NCBI GenBank assembly: GCA_030147745.1
Contig: JASBUS010000094.1
Location: 1 to 64,000, forward strand
Direction of reading: 5' to 3'
DNA length: 64,000 nucleotides
Source: Alphaproteobacteria bacterium
GTDB lineage: Bacteria > Pseudomonadota > Alphaproteobacteria > Micavibrionales > Micavibrionaceae
Positions within the stretch are counted from its first letter, which is position 1. Each line of letters begins with the position of its first letter. Under the pieces are notes generated by a model. The model ran no database searches and was not told the origin of the DNA. It saw nothing but the letters and a program-made list of their open reading frames with translations. The position numbers and the translations under genes were made by a program. This document shows, in pieces, positions 32,190-41,464 of the stretch.

Positions 32190-33587
32190 TCAGACGTTTT
32201 CCTCTAGCGCATTTACAAGCTCTTCGAAATGATCGCCGCGCGCTTCAAAAGACGTGAATTGGTCAAATGAGGCACAGGCTGGCGACAACAAAACCATGCC
32301 CGCCCCACCCGGTGCACCGCGACGGTTTTGCGCCATTTGATGCGCCTGTGCTACCGCGATATCAACCGTGTGTGAAATATCGTAATCAATATTATTAAGC
32401 TGCATCCATTTCGCGAAGGCATCAACGGATTCGCCAATCAAGAAGGCATGACGGATGCGGTCTGCATAATCCTCAAGACTATCTAAACCACCTTCTTTCG
32501 GCTGTCCACCGACAATCCAATACACATTTTTCATACCCGCTAAAGCGCGTGCTGTTGCATTGGCATTGGTTGCTTTACTATCGTTAATATAAGGCACGCC
32601 GTTAATTGTGCGGACAAGGAATTGACGATGTTTCAGGCCGCCAAATTTGTTATAAGCTTTCTCAAAGCTTTTCTCATCCATATCAAAACCATAATGAAGC
32701 GCCGCATAAGCCGCCGCGGCATTTTGATGATTATGAACGCCATTCATACGGTTATTCTTATTTAGGTCAATGGTAATCTCAGCGCGCTGATCGGTCAGAA
32801 TACCGCCGCGCACTGTAATATCGGCCGCACGCTCTGACATTGCCGCCACCGTAATCACTTGCCAATTTTCATCAGCGCGTAATTCTTCGGCGATTTTGAC
32901 CGTGTGCTCATCATCAATACAAATCACGGCGAAGCCTTTTTCGCCATCAACTGATGACGCAAAGATTTGTTTTTTCGCCGCGATATATCCATCCATACCG
33001 CCATGGCGTGAGAGATGGTCTGGCGTAATATTCAACAATACAGAAACTTTTGGCTTAAGTGATGGCGTAAGTTCTAATTGGTAAGACGACATTTCAAGCA
33101 CATAAGCGCCATCTTTTTTCGGCTTTTTCAGGTCCATGACAGGCACACCAATATTGCCGCCAATTTGTGTATCACATTGCGTAGAAAGCACATGACCAAT
33201 TAACGCTGTCGTCGTCGATTTACCATTTGTGCCTGTAATGGCGACCAAAGGTGTTTCAGGGTCAATCTTGCGCAAGACTTCAATATCGCTAATCACGGGA
33301 ATGTTTTTATTCAGCGCGCGTTCAACGATTGGGTGGGGCTGCGGATATTTATGCGGAATGCCAGGGGATAATATCAAAGCATCCACACCATCAAAATCCG
33401 CGGCATTTTCAAAATTGCATAGATCCAGACGGGCTTTACGCGCTTTTTCAAGCGCAGCTTCGTGATCATCCCAAACAAGGACGTCGATTTTTGCTTTTTT
33501 TAAGGCACGCGCAATCGACAAGCCTGTGCGGCCTAGTCCTAAAACTGCATATTTACGTCCCTGTAAATTTGATAACAAACTGCTCAT
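32190..33587 (-). CDS. murD: UDP-N-acetylmuramoylalanine--D-glutamate ligase
   Basis: 465 aa. It adds D-Glu to UDP-MurNAc-L-Ala. VLGLGRTGLSIARAL at the N-terminus, ILSPGIPHKYP, P-loop AITGTNGKSTTTALIGH, LEMSSYQLELTP, LNITPDHLSRHG, GVHNHQNAAAAYAA, and INDSKATNANATARAL are classic MurD motifs. The C-terminus keeps VLLSPACASFDQFTSFEARG. It starts 18 bp after the inserted secreted-protein gene. Confidence 0.97.
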   Translation of the reverse strand: MSSLLSNLQGRKYAVLGLGRTGLSIARALKKAKIDVLVWDDHEAALEKARKARLDLCNFENAADFDGVDALILSPGIPHKYPQPHPIVERALNKNIPVISDIEVLRKIDPETPLVAITGTNGKSTTTALIGHVLSTQCDTQIGGNIGVPVMDLKKPKKDGAYVLEMSSYQLELTPSLKPKVSVLLNITPDHLSRHGGMDGYIAAKKQIFASSVDGEKGFAVICIDDEHTVKIAEELRADENWQVITVAAMSERAADITVRGGILTDQRAEITIDLNKNNRMNGVHNHQNAAAAYAALHYGFDMDEKSFEKAYNKFGGLKHRQFLVRTINGVPYINDSKATNANATARALAGMKNVYWIVGGQPKEGGLDSLEDYADRIRHAFLIGESVDAFAKWMQLNNIDYDISHTVDIAVAQAHQMAQNRRGAPGGAGMVLLSPACASFDQFTSFEARGDHFEELVNALEENV

Positions 33588-33605
33588 TTAGCCTCGATAT
33601 AATTT

Positions 33606-34088
33606 TTATTCTTTAGCGCATGACAAGGCGGAAATTTGATCCGCCTGTTTTTGATAGCCAACGAAAGATAGCGTCATGCCCATGCCTTGTGGATCTGTAT
33701 AAGCAATCTGCTTACCACTCCATTCAGGATGTGCCTTAATCGTGTCGTGATAAACTTTTTGAAAACCATCAACTACTTCATGATTTTCACAATAGCAGTC
33801 ATGTTCACTTTGCCCTGCGACGACACAATCGCCAATTTTACTCTGTACTTTTTCTGTTTTGATCAGCAAATTACGAATATCTTCAACATCGATAATATTT
33901 GAAATCTCGACAAGCGCTTCGATGGCTTTCTCCGCATCAATTGCTGCTATGGCATCCACTTGCTCTTCGACTTCAGACTGACCATCCATCGCAACGTCTT
34001 CTGCCACTACGGCTTTAACGCCTTCTTCTGCTTTTGCGAATGATGGCGTGAAGGCCATAAACATCGCCATAATAATTATAAAACGCAT
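33606..34088 (-). CDS. Secreted protein of unknown function inside the dcw cluster
   Basis: 160 aa. The first 20 residues (MRFIIIMAMFMAFTPSFAKA) are a clear Sec signal peptide with an AKA-type cleavage site. The mature part begins with an acidic Ala/Glu/Asp-rich helix (about 22-75), then a C-terminal domain with four Cys (GDCVVAGQSEHDCYCENHE, and LSCAKE at the end) that could form two disulfides. AAGGAG eight bases before the ATG makes translation convincing. It lies between mraY (26 bp) and murD (18 bp) in the same direction, so it is co-transcribed with the wall genes. I do not recognise the family; the position suggests a periplasmic role in growth or division. Confidence 0.75.
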   Translation of the reverse strand: MRFIIIMAMFMAFTPSFAKAEEGVKAVVAEDVAMDGQSEVEEQVDAIAAIDAEKAIEALVEISNIIDVEDIRNLLIKTEKVQSKIGDCVVAGQSEHDCYCENHEVVDGFQKVYHDTIKAHPEWSGKQIAYTDPQGMGMTLSFVGYQKQADQISALSCAKE

Positions 34089-34114
34089 GATAATTGCTCC
34101 TTAACCACTGCGGC

Positions 34115-35200
34115 TTAACGCAGTTTCAAAGTTGCCAAACCCAATATGGCCAAGATGACCGATATAATCCAGAAACGTATTACGACCGTTGGTTCAGACC
34201 AACCTTTTTTCTCAAAATGGTGATGGATTGGCGCCATGCGGAAAACGCGCTTACCTGTCAACTTGAACGATGCCACCTGAATAATCACAGACAAAGTCTC
34301 CATGACAAATAAGCCACCAACAATTGCCAAAACCAATTCAGACTTCACCAAAACGGCTATCGCGCCAAGCACGCCACCGAGAGAAAGTGAGCCCGTATCA
34401 CCCATGAAAATCATTGCAGGCGGGGCGTTATACCAAAGGAAGCCCATCGCGCCGCCGATAATCGCGCCGCAGAGAATCGATAATTCACCGACGCCCGGCA
34501 CATATGAGATTTGCAAATATTCAGAGAAATCAACACGGCCCGTTAAATACGCAATAAAGCCAAAACACGCCGCAGCAATCGCGACGGGTACAATCGCAAG
34601 ACCATCTAAGCCGTCAGTTAAGTTCACGGCATTAGACGCACCGACCATGACCAACATTGCCCAAGGAATGAAGAACCACCATAAATCAATATAAGTGTGC
34701 TTTAGGAAAGGTATGGCAACGCCTGTGGCGATCTCGCTCGGCAGTACCATGCATGCAGCGACAGCCGCAGCGCCACTGACAACAAACTGACCAAGCAATT
34801 TTAAACGCCCTGGCAAGCCTGCGGTATTACGCTTCGTTAATTTTAGATAATCATCACCAAAACCGATTAGGCCGTAACCGACCAAAACAAGTAAAGCGAT
34901 CCAGATATATGGGTTAAAGAAATCCGCCCAGAGCAATGTGCTGACGGTTACAGAAACCAGAATCATCAAGCCGCCCATTGTTGGCGTGCCCGCCTTTTTG
35001 AAATGGGTTTCTGGCCCTTCCTTACGGATTGGCTGACCTTCTTTTTGTTTTTCTTTTAACCATGCGATGAATGCAGGCCCCATAATAAAGCTGATGACAA
35101 GCGAGGTCATCAACGCGCCGCCAGTACGAAAGGTTTGATAATTGAATAGATTAAAAAACTGCAGATGTTCACTGAGCGGCGATAGAAAATTATAGAGCAT
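34115..35200 (-). CDS. mraY: Phospho-N-acetylmuramoyl-pentapeptide-transferase
   Basis: 361 aa, ten predicted membrane helices. It transfers phospho-MurNAc-pentapeptide to undecaprenyl phosphate (lipid I). Key motifs are [11 protein letters not shown], the DDYLK Asp pair ([15 protein letters not shown]), [27 protein letters not shown], and the HHH motif [13 protein letters not shown]. It follows murF by 9 bp. Confidence 0.98.
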   Translation of the reverse strand: MLYNFLSPLSEHLQFFNLFNYQTFRTGGALMTSLVISFIMGPAFIAWLKEKQKEGQPIRKEGPETHFKKAGTPTMGGLMILVSVTVSTLLWADFFNPYIWIALLVLVGYGLIGFGDDYLKLTKRNTAGLPGRLKLLGQFVVSGAAAVAACMVLPSEIATGVAIPFLKHTYIDLWWFFIPWAMLVMVGASNAVNLTDGLDGLAIVPVAIAAACFGFIAYLTGRVDFSEYLQISYVPGVGELSILCGAIIGGAMGFLWYNAPPAMIFMGDTGSLSLGGVLGAIAVLVKSELVLAIVGGLFVMETLSVIIQVASFKLTGKRVFRMAPIHHHFEKKGWSEPTVVIRFWIISVILAILGLATLKLR

Positions 35201-35209
35201 ATCCTAGAG

Positions 35210-36640
35210 CTATTGTTCTTGTTGGTTTTTCATTTTCTCCACTTTACGCATTGCTTCAACCACAACTCCCATTTTGGAAGATTTGGACCCCTTCACCATC
35301 ACCACATCACCTGGGACGAGGGCGTCAGGAACAATTTGCGCAAGTTCGGTACTGCTCTCTTTATGCACCGCTTTCTGTTCAGGTGGCAATGCGTCATGAA
35401 GATTTTTCATTAACGACCCACAAGTATATACAAGATCAATATTCGCCGCGCGCAATGGCAATGCCAATTCGGCGTGCAGGCGTTTCTCATCCTTACCCAA
35501 TTCAAGCATATCACCCAAAATAGCGATACGGCGGCCGCCGCGGCCAGGGTCAATCAACGCCAAGACCTTGAAGCCTGCCTGCATAGATGTCGGCGATGCA
35601 TTGAAACTATCATCAATCAACGTCACAGGATTATCAGGGTCACCATAGTCAAGATATTCACGACGGCCACGTCCAGCCAATGGCTCATTGCTTGATAGGG
35701 CTTTAATCGCTTTATCCAAATTACAGTGGCAAAGCTTAACCGCAAGCAAGACAGGAAGTGCGTTCATCACCGTATGACGGCCACCATGCGGCAAGAATAA
35801 ATCCTTACGCTCGCCAAGGATATTCACTTCACAGCGCACACCATTCCCTCCTTCAATAATATTCGCGGCTGAAGCATCGGCATCTTCCGTATCAATGCCG
35901 AAACTATAGACTTGCTCGACGCCCGCTTCACGCGCATAGCCCGCCAGAACATTAAAATACGCATCGTTTTGGTTTAGTATTGCTAGGCCACCTTTCTTAA
36001 CGCCTGTAAATATCTCCGCCTTCGCCTTGGCAATATCATCTGTACCGCCAGGGAAATGCTCTGTGTGAACGCCTGCAATGTTGGTAATAATCGCGATATG
36101 CGGCTGCACTAATGCGGTTAATGGCGTAATTTCACCTGGGTGATTCATGCCAATTTCAAATATGCCGTAATCTGTCCCACCATGCATTGATGCTAATGTA
36201 TACGGCACGCCCAGATAATTATTGTAAGAGCCCTGCGCCGCATGTGTTTGGCCTTGCACATCAAATGCTGCCGCAAGCATTTCTTTGGTTGATGATTTAC
36301 CAACGCTCCCTGTAACCGCAATCACTTTTGCGCCGCTGCGTGCACGTGAAAATTCAGCCAAATCAATCATCGCATCAAGCGTATCCTCAACAACAACCAA
36401 AGGTGCGTCTACAGATAGCCCTGCAGGCACATGCGAAACAATTGCCGCCACAGCGCCTTTTTCAAAAGCATCCGCAACAAATTTATGGGCATCAAAATAT
36501 TCCCCATTTAGGGCGATGAACAAATCCCCTTGGCTAACGCTACGGCTATCCATAGATACACCTGTTGCAGCCCAATTTTCATTGCCATGCAATGTCCCTG
36601 ATGTTGCTTTGATTACTTCTTTACTTGACCAGACTGTCAT
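35210..36640 (-). CDS. murF: UDP-MurNAc-tripeptide--D-alanyl-D-alanine ligase
   Basis: 476 aa. It adds D-Ala-D-Ala to the tripeptide precursor. SMDSRSVSQGDLFIALNGEY is the N-terminal substrate motif, followed by P-loop AVTGSVGKSSTKEMLAAAF, GSYNNYLGVPYTLA, EIGMNHPGEI, ITNIAGVHTEHF, DDSFNASPTSMQAG and the C-terminal VMVKGSKSSKMGVVVEAM. Three bases separate it from murE. Confidence 0.97.
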   Translation of the reverse strand: MTVWSSKEVIKATSGTLHGNENWAATGVSMDSRSVSQGDLFIALNGEYFDAHKFVADAFEKGAVAAIVSHVPAGLSVDAPLVVVEDTLDAMIDLAEFSRARSGAKVIAVTGSVGKSSTKEMLAAAFDVQGQTHAAQGSYNNYLGVPYTLASMHGGTDYGIFEIGMNHPGEITPLTALVQPHIAIITNIAGVHTEHFPGGTDDIAKAKAEIFTGVKKGGLAILNQNDAYFNVLAGYAREAGVEQVYSFGIDTEDADASAANIIEGGNGVRCEVNILGERKDLFLPHGGRHTVMNALPVLLAVKLCHCNLDKAIKALSSNEPLAGRGRREYLDYGDPDNPVTLIDDSFNASPTSMQAGFKVLALIDPGRGGRRIAILGDMLELGKDEKRLHAELALPLRAANIDLVYTCGSLMKNLHDALPPEQKAVHKESSTELAQIVPDALVPGDVVMVKGSKSSKMGVVVEAMRKVEKMKNQQEQ

Positions 36641-36643
36641 TGT

Positions 36644-38053
36644 TTACGCCTCTCTATACGCCTTTTTTACTTCTTCAATATCATCAAATGGAATTACGTC
36701 TTGGCCAATAATTTGGCCTTGCTCATGCCCTTTTCCGGCAACGAGCAATATATCTTTTGCACCAAGCATTTTGACGGCTTTGCGAATAGCTTCGGCGCGC
36801 CCAGCGACTTCTTCCGCCGCGGGATAGCCAACCATCACTTCACGGCGAATAGATGCCGCATCCTCTGTACGTGGATTGTCATCGGTAACGATCACATGAT
36901 CTGCGATTTCGCCTGAAATTCTTGCCATTGGCGCGCGCTTGGTTTTATCGCGATCACCGCCGCAGCCAATTAATGCAACCAAACGTCCACCTTCGCTGAG
37001 ATGAGGTTTTAATGCCTTTAATACAGTTTCAAGTGCGTCTGGGGTGTGGGCATAATCAACAAAGACTTGCGCCCCTTGTGGGTGGCCCGCGACCATATCC
37101 ATACGTCCATGTACAGGCGTTAAGCTTTCGAGCTTTTTGATATTTGCAGTCAATTGATTTGGATAAGCCAAAGCTAGCGCTGCCAATGCATTATACAGTT
37201 GAAACGCGCCCAATAGCGGCAAATGGATTTGGACATCTTGTCCCTCAACCTGTAAATTCGCTTCAATACCATCATGCACTGGTTTGAAATCTAGAATTTT
37301 GAGGGCATCGCCCTTTTGGCCAAATGTGATGATGTTTAAATCACGCGCTTTTGCATAAGCGACAACATCATCCGCCTCCGCGATATCGGCATTAATTACC
37401 GCAACTGCGCCTTTTGGCAGCATGTCAAAAAGGCCAAGTTTCGCCTGCATATACGCCTGCATTGTTTTGTGATAATCAAGGTGATCATGCGAAATATTCG
37501 TGAAGGCCGCAGCCTGTAATTTCACGCCCGCTAAACGCCCCTGCTCTATCCCATGCGAGGATGCTTCCATCGCCAAATGCGTGACACCTGCATCTGCGCA
37601 TTCCGCCAATATTTCATGAAGCATTGATGGGTCTAATGTCGTTAAACCCGCGCTACGGTCAAGGCCATGACCTTGCAGACCAATCGTACCAAGGCTAACG
37701 GCATTATCACCCCAAAGCTGACGCACAAAATTGACGACGGAGCTTTTGCCATTTGTGCCTGTAACTGCAACGATATGGTCAGGCTGCGCGTTAAAATACG
37801 CCCCACATAGACGCGCGTAATCTGCACGGATATCAGCGCTTTCTTGCCAGATCACCGCTACTGGCAAATCCGCAGGTTTTTCTGTTCCTTGCGGGACAAG
37901 TAAGTAAGTTGCGCCGGCCGATAAAGCCGCAGCAATATAAGCGCGTCCATCTTGTTTTACGCCCGGAAGAGCGGCAAAGATATAGCCCGCCTGAACAACG
38001 CGGCTATCGTTGGTGATGCCTTTATATTGCGATAAATCGAGCGCTTTGATCAT
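36644..38053 (-). CDS. murE: UDP-MurNAc-L-Ala-D-Glu--2,6-diaminopimelate ligase
   Basis: 469 aa. NDSRVVQAGYIFAALPG, P-loop AVTGTNGKSSVVNFV, EASSHGIEQGRLAGV, FTNISHDHLDYHKTM, VDYAHTPDALETVL and IVTDDNPRTEDAASIRRE are present. The DNPR motif selects meso-diaminopimelate, so the organism's wall should be DAP-type. Its ATG overlaps the ftsI stop by four bases. Confidence 0.97.
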   Translation of the reverse strand: MIKALDLSQYKGITNDSRVVQAGYIFAALPGVKQDGRAYIAAALSAGATYLLVPQGTEKPADLPVAVIWQESADIRADYARLCGAYFNAQPDHIVAVTGTNGKSSVVNFVRQLWGDNAVSLGTIGLQGHGLDRSAGLTTLDPSMLHEILAECADAGVTHLAMEASSHGIEQGRLAGVKLQAAAFTNISHDHLDYHKTMQAYMQAKLGLFDMLPKGAVAVINADIAEADDVVAYAKARDLNIITFGQKGDALKILDFKPVHDGIEANLQVEGQDVQIHLPLLGAFQLYNALAALALAYPNQLTANIKKLESLTPVHGRMDMVAGHPQGAQVFVDYAHTPDALETVLKALKPHLSEGGRLVALIGCGGDRDKTKRAPMARISGEIADHVIVTDDNPRTEDAASIRREVMVGYPAAEEVAGRAEAIRKAVKMLGAKDILLVAGKGHEQGQIIGQDVIPFDDIEEVKKAYREA

Positions 38054-39822
38054 CTATCATGCTCCTTGAAATGAACGTAACGTTTTAAAGGCGCAGCAAT
38101 ATCATGCGCATCATCCGTGTTACGACGTTTGATACCAACCATTGGCGCCATTGCCTCAATCACGCGGCCAACAGCAGGTGCACCGACCCAACCACCTGTG
38201 GCGTAACCGAATGTATGTTTTTGTCCCTTCGGCTCATCCACCATGATGAAGACGACATAGCGCGGCGCATCGACAGGAAACACCCCCAAAAATGAAGACA
38301 ACAAACGGTGACGATCATAACCACGCCCATCTTTAGATGGCTTCTCTGCTGTGCCCGTTTTCCCGCCAACCAGAAGCCCCTTGACATCAGACGCGCCGCC
38401 TGTACCTTCCGTTACAGCAAGGCGTAAAAGTGCACGCATATCGCGAGACGTCTTTTCAGATACGATACGAACAGTTTTTTCTAGATCTTCTGGCGCAGTT
38501 ACCACCAAACGCGGCGTCACAAGGTGACCACCATTGACAATAGATGCCGCCGCACGGACTAGCTGAAGCGGGCTGATGGCAATACCGTGACCATAGGCTG
38601 TGGTCAGCGTGTTAATTTCACGCCAAGGATTCGGGACAAGCGGCGCCGACACTTCTTTAAGGTCAAATTGCGGCGCATCCATAAGCCCAAGATCACGGTA
38701 AAAGGCTTTGATATTATCAGTGCCAACCATTTCAGCCATTTTGGCCGAACCAATATTTGACGACACCATGAAGACTTCAGGCACAGTCAAAATACGTTTT
38801 TCAGCATGGTAATCATGAATTTTAAAGCGGCCATAAGTAATAGGCTCACGCGCATCAAAACGGTGCCCCATGCCAACTTTTTTGAACTCCAACACAGCGG
38901 CGGTTGAGAAAATTTTGAACGATGACCCAAGTTCATACACACCTTGTGAGAAACGATTAAACATTTCAGGCGCATTTGGGTTAGGCGGATTATTAGGGTC
39001 AAAATCAGGCAATGATACCGCAGCCAAAATTTCACCTGTATCAACATCCATCACAAGCCCCGCGCCTGCTTTAGCTTGGAATTCTTTTATCGTATTGCTA
39101 ATTTCACGGCGCAAAATATGCTGAACGCGGACATCAATCGTCGTACGCAATTCCGCTTCGCCGTCACTCACTTCTGTCGCCTTTTGACTTGCGAGATATT
39201 CATCCAAACCGCGTTCAAGTCCCATAATACCTTTAGCTTCACGGTTAATACGGCCGACTAAATGTGATGTCAGCGCGCCTTGCGGATAGAAGCGGTAATC
39301 TTCCTGCGTATAGCCAAGCGCTGGCTCCCCGATATTCAGAACCGCCTCTTGCTCTTTTGGCGTTACGCCATGCTTAATCCAGACAAAGCGGCGCGGTAGG
39401 TTCAACTTCTCAAGCAGTTCATCCGCGGTGTATTCAGGGAAGATCTTGGCCAGCTCATAAGCTGTTTTTTGCTTATCAATAATTTCAGCTGGATCAACAT
39501 AGAGGGAATCTGTTTTAAGGCTTGTCGCCAAAATAACGCCATTACGGTCAACAATATCACCGCGGCGGGTTAAAGCCACCACATCAGCCTGCTGCTCTTC
39601 CATCATCGCTTCATCATGTACAAGCATTTCAGCCGCTGGGAATAACGTGTGCTCAGCCTGCATAACCATCAAATCTGTGGCGCGAAGCCCCATGAAAGCA
39701 AAGCCCAAACACGCGATCACTTGGAAGAACACTAAACGCCCATGCATCACTTTAAGGGCGCGGTCGCGGTTTTCACTAACGCGGACATGTTGCTGACGGA
39801 AACGCAGGTCTAATGCTTTCAT
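38050..39822 (-). CDS. ftsI: Septal peptidoglycan transpeptidase FtsI (PBP3)
   Basis: 590 aa class B penicillin-binding protein. One membrane helix (about 30-50), a pedestal domain (GDIVDRNGVILATSLKTDSL) and a transpeptidase domain with the SxxK motif in YELGSSFKIFSTAA, SxN in VSSNIGSAKM and KTG in LVGGKTGTAEKPSKDG. The VGAPAVGRVIEAM ending is common in this family. It overlaps both ftsL and murE by four bases, so translation is coupled. Confidence 0.97.
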   Translation of the reverse strand: MKALDLRFRQQHVRVSENRDRALKVMHGRLVFFQVIACLGFAFMGLRATDLMVMQAEHTLFPAAEMLVHDEAMMEEQQADVVALTRRGDIVDRNGVILATSLKTDSLYVDPAEIIDKQKTAYELAKIFPEYTADELLEKLNLPRRFVWIKHGVTPKEQEAVLNIGEPALGYTQEDYRFYPQGALTSHLVGRINREAKGIMGLERGLDEYLASQKATEVSDGEAELRTTIDVRVQHILRREISNTIKEFQAKAGAGLVMDVDTGEILAAVSLPDFDPNNPPNPNAPEMFNRFSQGVYELGSSFKIFSTAAVLEFKKVGMGHRFDAREPITYGRFKIHDYHAEKRILTVPEVFMVSSNIGSAKMAEMVGTDNIKAFYRDLGLMDAPQFDLKEVSAPLVPNPWREINTLTTAYGHGIAISPLQLVRAAASIVNGGHLVTPRLVVTAPEDLEKTVRIVSEKTSRDMRALLRLAVTEGTGGASDVKGLLVGGKTGTAEKPSKDGRGYDRHRLLSSFLGVFPVDAPRYVVFIMVDEPKGQKHTFGYATGGWVGAPAVGRVIEAMAPMVGIKRRNTDDAHDIAAPLKRYVHFKEHDR

Positions 39823-40196
39823 TCTGCATCGCCCCCTGCCGCTGGTTCAGTTGCCGCTGCATCTTGTACATTATCAAAACGTTTACGCGCTACTGGCGGG
39901 TGGCTTGGCACATCAGGCTCAGGCACTTGCGCCGCATCGCCCGTCACATTCTCAATCGAGATTTGCTTAGCATCCAAAAGTTTATTGGCCGCCTTCTCAA
40001 GGCGCTCAGGGCGGTTCAAGTAAGACCATTCAGCCTTAAGCAAACGACGCTCTTCTTTAAGCTGAGCAATCTCACGCCTTTTCGCGGCAAGGACACGTTC
40101 TTTATGCTGAACAGCCTGCGATACCTGATAAAGCGTTACCGCCGACACGCCGAACATGACCAATAGGAAAATTACGAATACACGTTGCAGGCTCAT
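39819..40196 (-). CDS. ftsL: Cell division protein FtsL-like
   Basis: 125 aa. One N-terminal membrane helix (about 5-25, VFVIFLLVMFGVSAVTLYQV) is followed by a Lys/Arg/Glu-rich coiled coil with LKEERRLLKAEWSYLNRPERL. That last motif (W-x-x-L-x-x-P-x-R-L) is the conserved end of FtsL. A Pro/Ala-rich tail finishes the protein. Assignment rests on this motif, the bitopic topology and the position between rsmH and ftsI, each overlapping by four bases. Confidence 0.88.
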   Translation of the reverse strand: MSLQRVFVIFLLVMFGVSAVTLYQVSQAVQHKERVLAAKRREIAQLKEERRLLKAEWSYLNRPERLEKAANKLLDAKQISIENVTGDAAQVPEPDVPSHPPVARKRFDNVQDAAATEPAAGGDAE

Positions 40197-41167
40197 GATT
40201 GATCCTCCATCGCATAATAAGGCACATCGGTACGGAAGGCACAGCGTAATTTTGCGGAACGCGAACGCGGGTTGATCGCGATTTCAGATTCCGCGGCTAA
40301 GACAGCCTTCTTTTGATCAACACGAAGCAATGGCTGCGCTGTATCTTCCTTAAGCTCTGGCGCAAAGCGTGAAACCGTTTTTTGGTTCAGCAGCGCGCGA
40401 TCACGCATAAAGTTTTTAACGATGCGATCTTCGAGGGAGTGGAAGGTTACAACCACCAAACGCCCTTCGGGCTTCAAAATGCGCAGCGCTGCTTCCATGC
40501 CACGCTCAAGCTCACCCAGCTCATCATTCACATAAATGCGCAGCGCTTGGAATGTGCGGGCCGCGCGGTCAGATTTATCTTTTTTCGAAAACGGCACAGC
40601 GCTGCGCACGACATCCGCAAGCTGCGCTGTTGTTTCAATGCGCATTTCGGCGCGCGCACGGATGATTGCCTTTGCCACGCGGCGTGAATGGCGCTCCTCA
40701 CCATATTTAAAGATGATATTCGCGAGGTCTGTTTCATCCATTTCAGCAACCACATCCGCAGCGCTTGGCAATAGCGAACTCACGCCCTCCATACGCATAT
40801 CAAGCGGACCATCTTTTGCGTATGAAAAACCACGCTCCGCCATATCAAGCTGCATTGATGACACACCAATATCGAGCACAACACCATCGAGCGGCGGAAT
40901 ATTTTCAAGCTGATCCATATCGCCGAAACAGCCCTTACGCAGCTCAATACGCCCACCAAAATCAGCAAGCCATGGCGCAGCCATTTCATGTGCCAGCGGA
41001 TCACGATCCACACCAATCACACGGCATTCTGCTGCATTGGCGACCGCCTTCGAATAACCACCCGCGCCAAATGTGCCATCAAGATACACCCCACCCGCAC
41101 AAGGCGCGAGCGCCTCAAGCACTTCAGGCAACATTACGGATATATGTGGCTGACTTGGTGCGCTCAT
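40193..41167 (-). CDS. rsmH: 16S rRNA (cytosine-1402-N4)-methyltransferase
   Basis: About 324 aa from the ATG at 41167 (MSAPSQPHISVMLPEVLEAL). The frame is open 67 codons further upstream, but that stretch is not family-like and the typical protein begins here. SAM motif YLDGTFGAGGYSKAV, GVDRDPLAHEMA, the VLDIGVSSMQLDMAERGFS block, RHSRRVAKAII and VVTFHSLEDRIVKNFM are RsmH/MraW signatures. It is the first gene of the dcw run; no mraZ precedes it. Confidence 0.96.
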   Translation of the reverse strand: MSAPSQPHISVMLPEVLEALAPCAGGVYLDGTFGAGGYSKAVANAAECRVIGVDRDPLAHEMAAPWLADFGGRIELRKGCFGDMDQLENIPPLDGVVLDIGVSSMQLDMAERGFSYAKDGPLDMRMEGVSSLLPSAADVVAEMDETDLANIIFKYGEERHSRRVAKAIIRARAEMRIETTAQLADVVRSAVPFSKKDKSDRAARTFQALRIYVNDELGELERGMEAALRILKPEGRLVVVTFHSLEDRIVKNFMRDRALLNQKTVSRFAPELKEDTAQPLLRVDQKKAVLAAESEIAINPRSRSAKLRCAFRTDVPYYAMEDQS

Positions 41168-41334
41168 GCGTGCACCGCCAATGTAGTCAGAATCCAAATG
41201 TCTAGGGCAAAATTCGTCATGAAGTGACGGTCCTATTGAAAAGTTTTGCGGTTGATAGATGCAAAGATGTGATTTGCTTTTAAGGAGGGACGCCGCACGA
41301 AGAACGGCGCTACAGATTATAAGTATCATGATTT

Positions 41335-41381
41335 GCGAATCGGGTAAAAATATAAGCGAATCGGGCAATATAAAAATCGGG
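41335..41381. repeat. AATCGGG direct repeats in the rsmH / desaturase divergent region
   Basis: GCGAATCGGG occurs at 41335-41344 and 41356-41365, 21 bp apart (two helical turns), with a third shorter copy AATCGGG at 41375-41381. They sit in the 297-bp gap between the divergent starts at 41167 and 41465, where a regulator of either operon could bind. Confidence 0.5.
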
Positions 41382-41464
41382 GATAACAGCTAAAGCTTGT
41401 ATTTTTCCTGTAAAGTTATAGAATCAATAAATGGGGCTATGCTGGCGTTTAATGAGGTTTGAGA

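Noticed and set aside
36285-36827. 180-codon open frame antisense to murF/murE
   Set aside because: It spans the junction of two certain wall genes on the other strand and shows only shadow composition.
41168-41368. Longer N-terminus of rsmH
   Set aside because: The frame is open for 67 more codons but the sequence is unlike the family, and the typical start MSAPSQPHISVMLPEV is at 41167.
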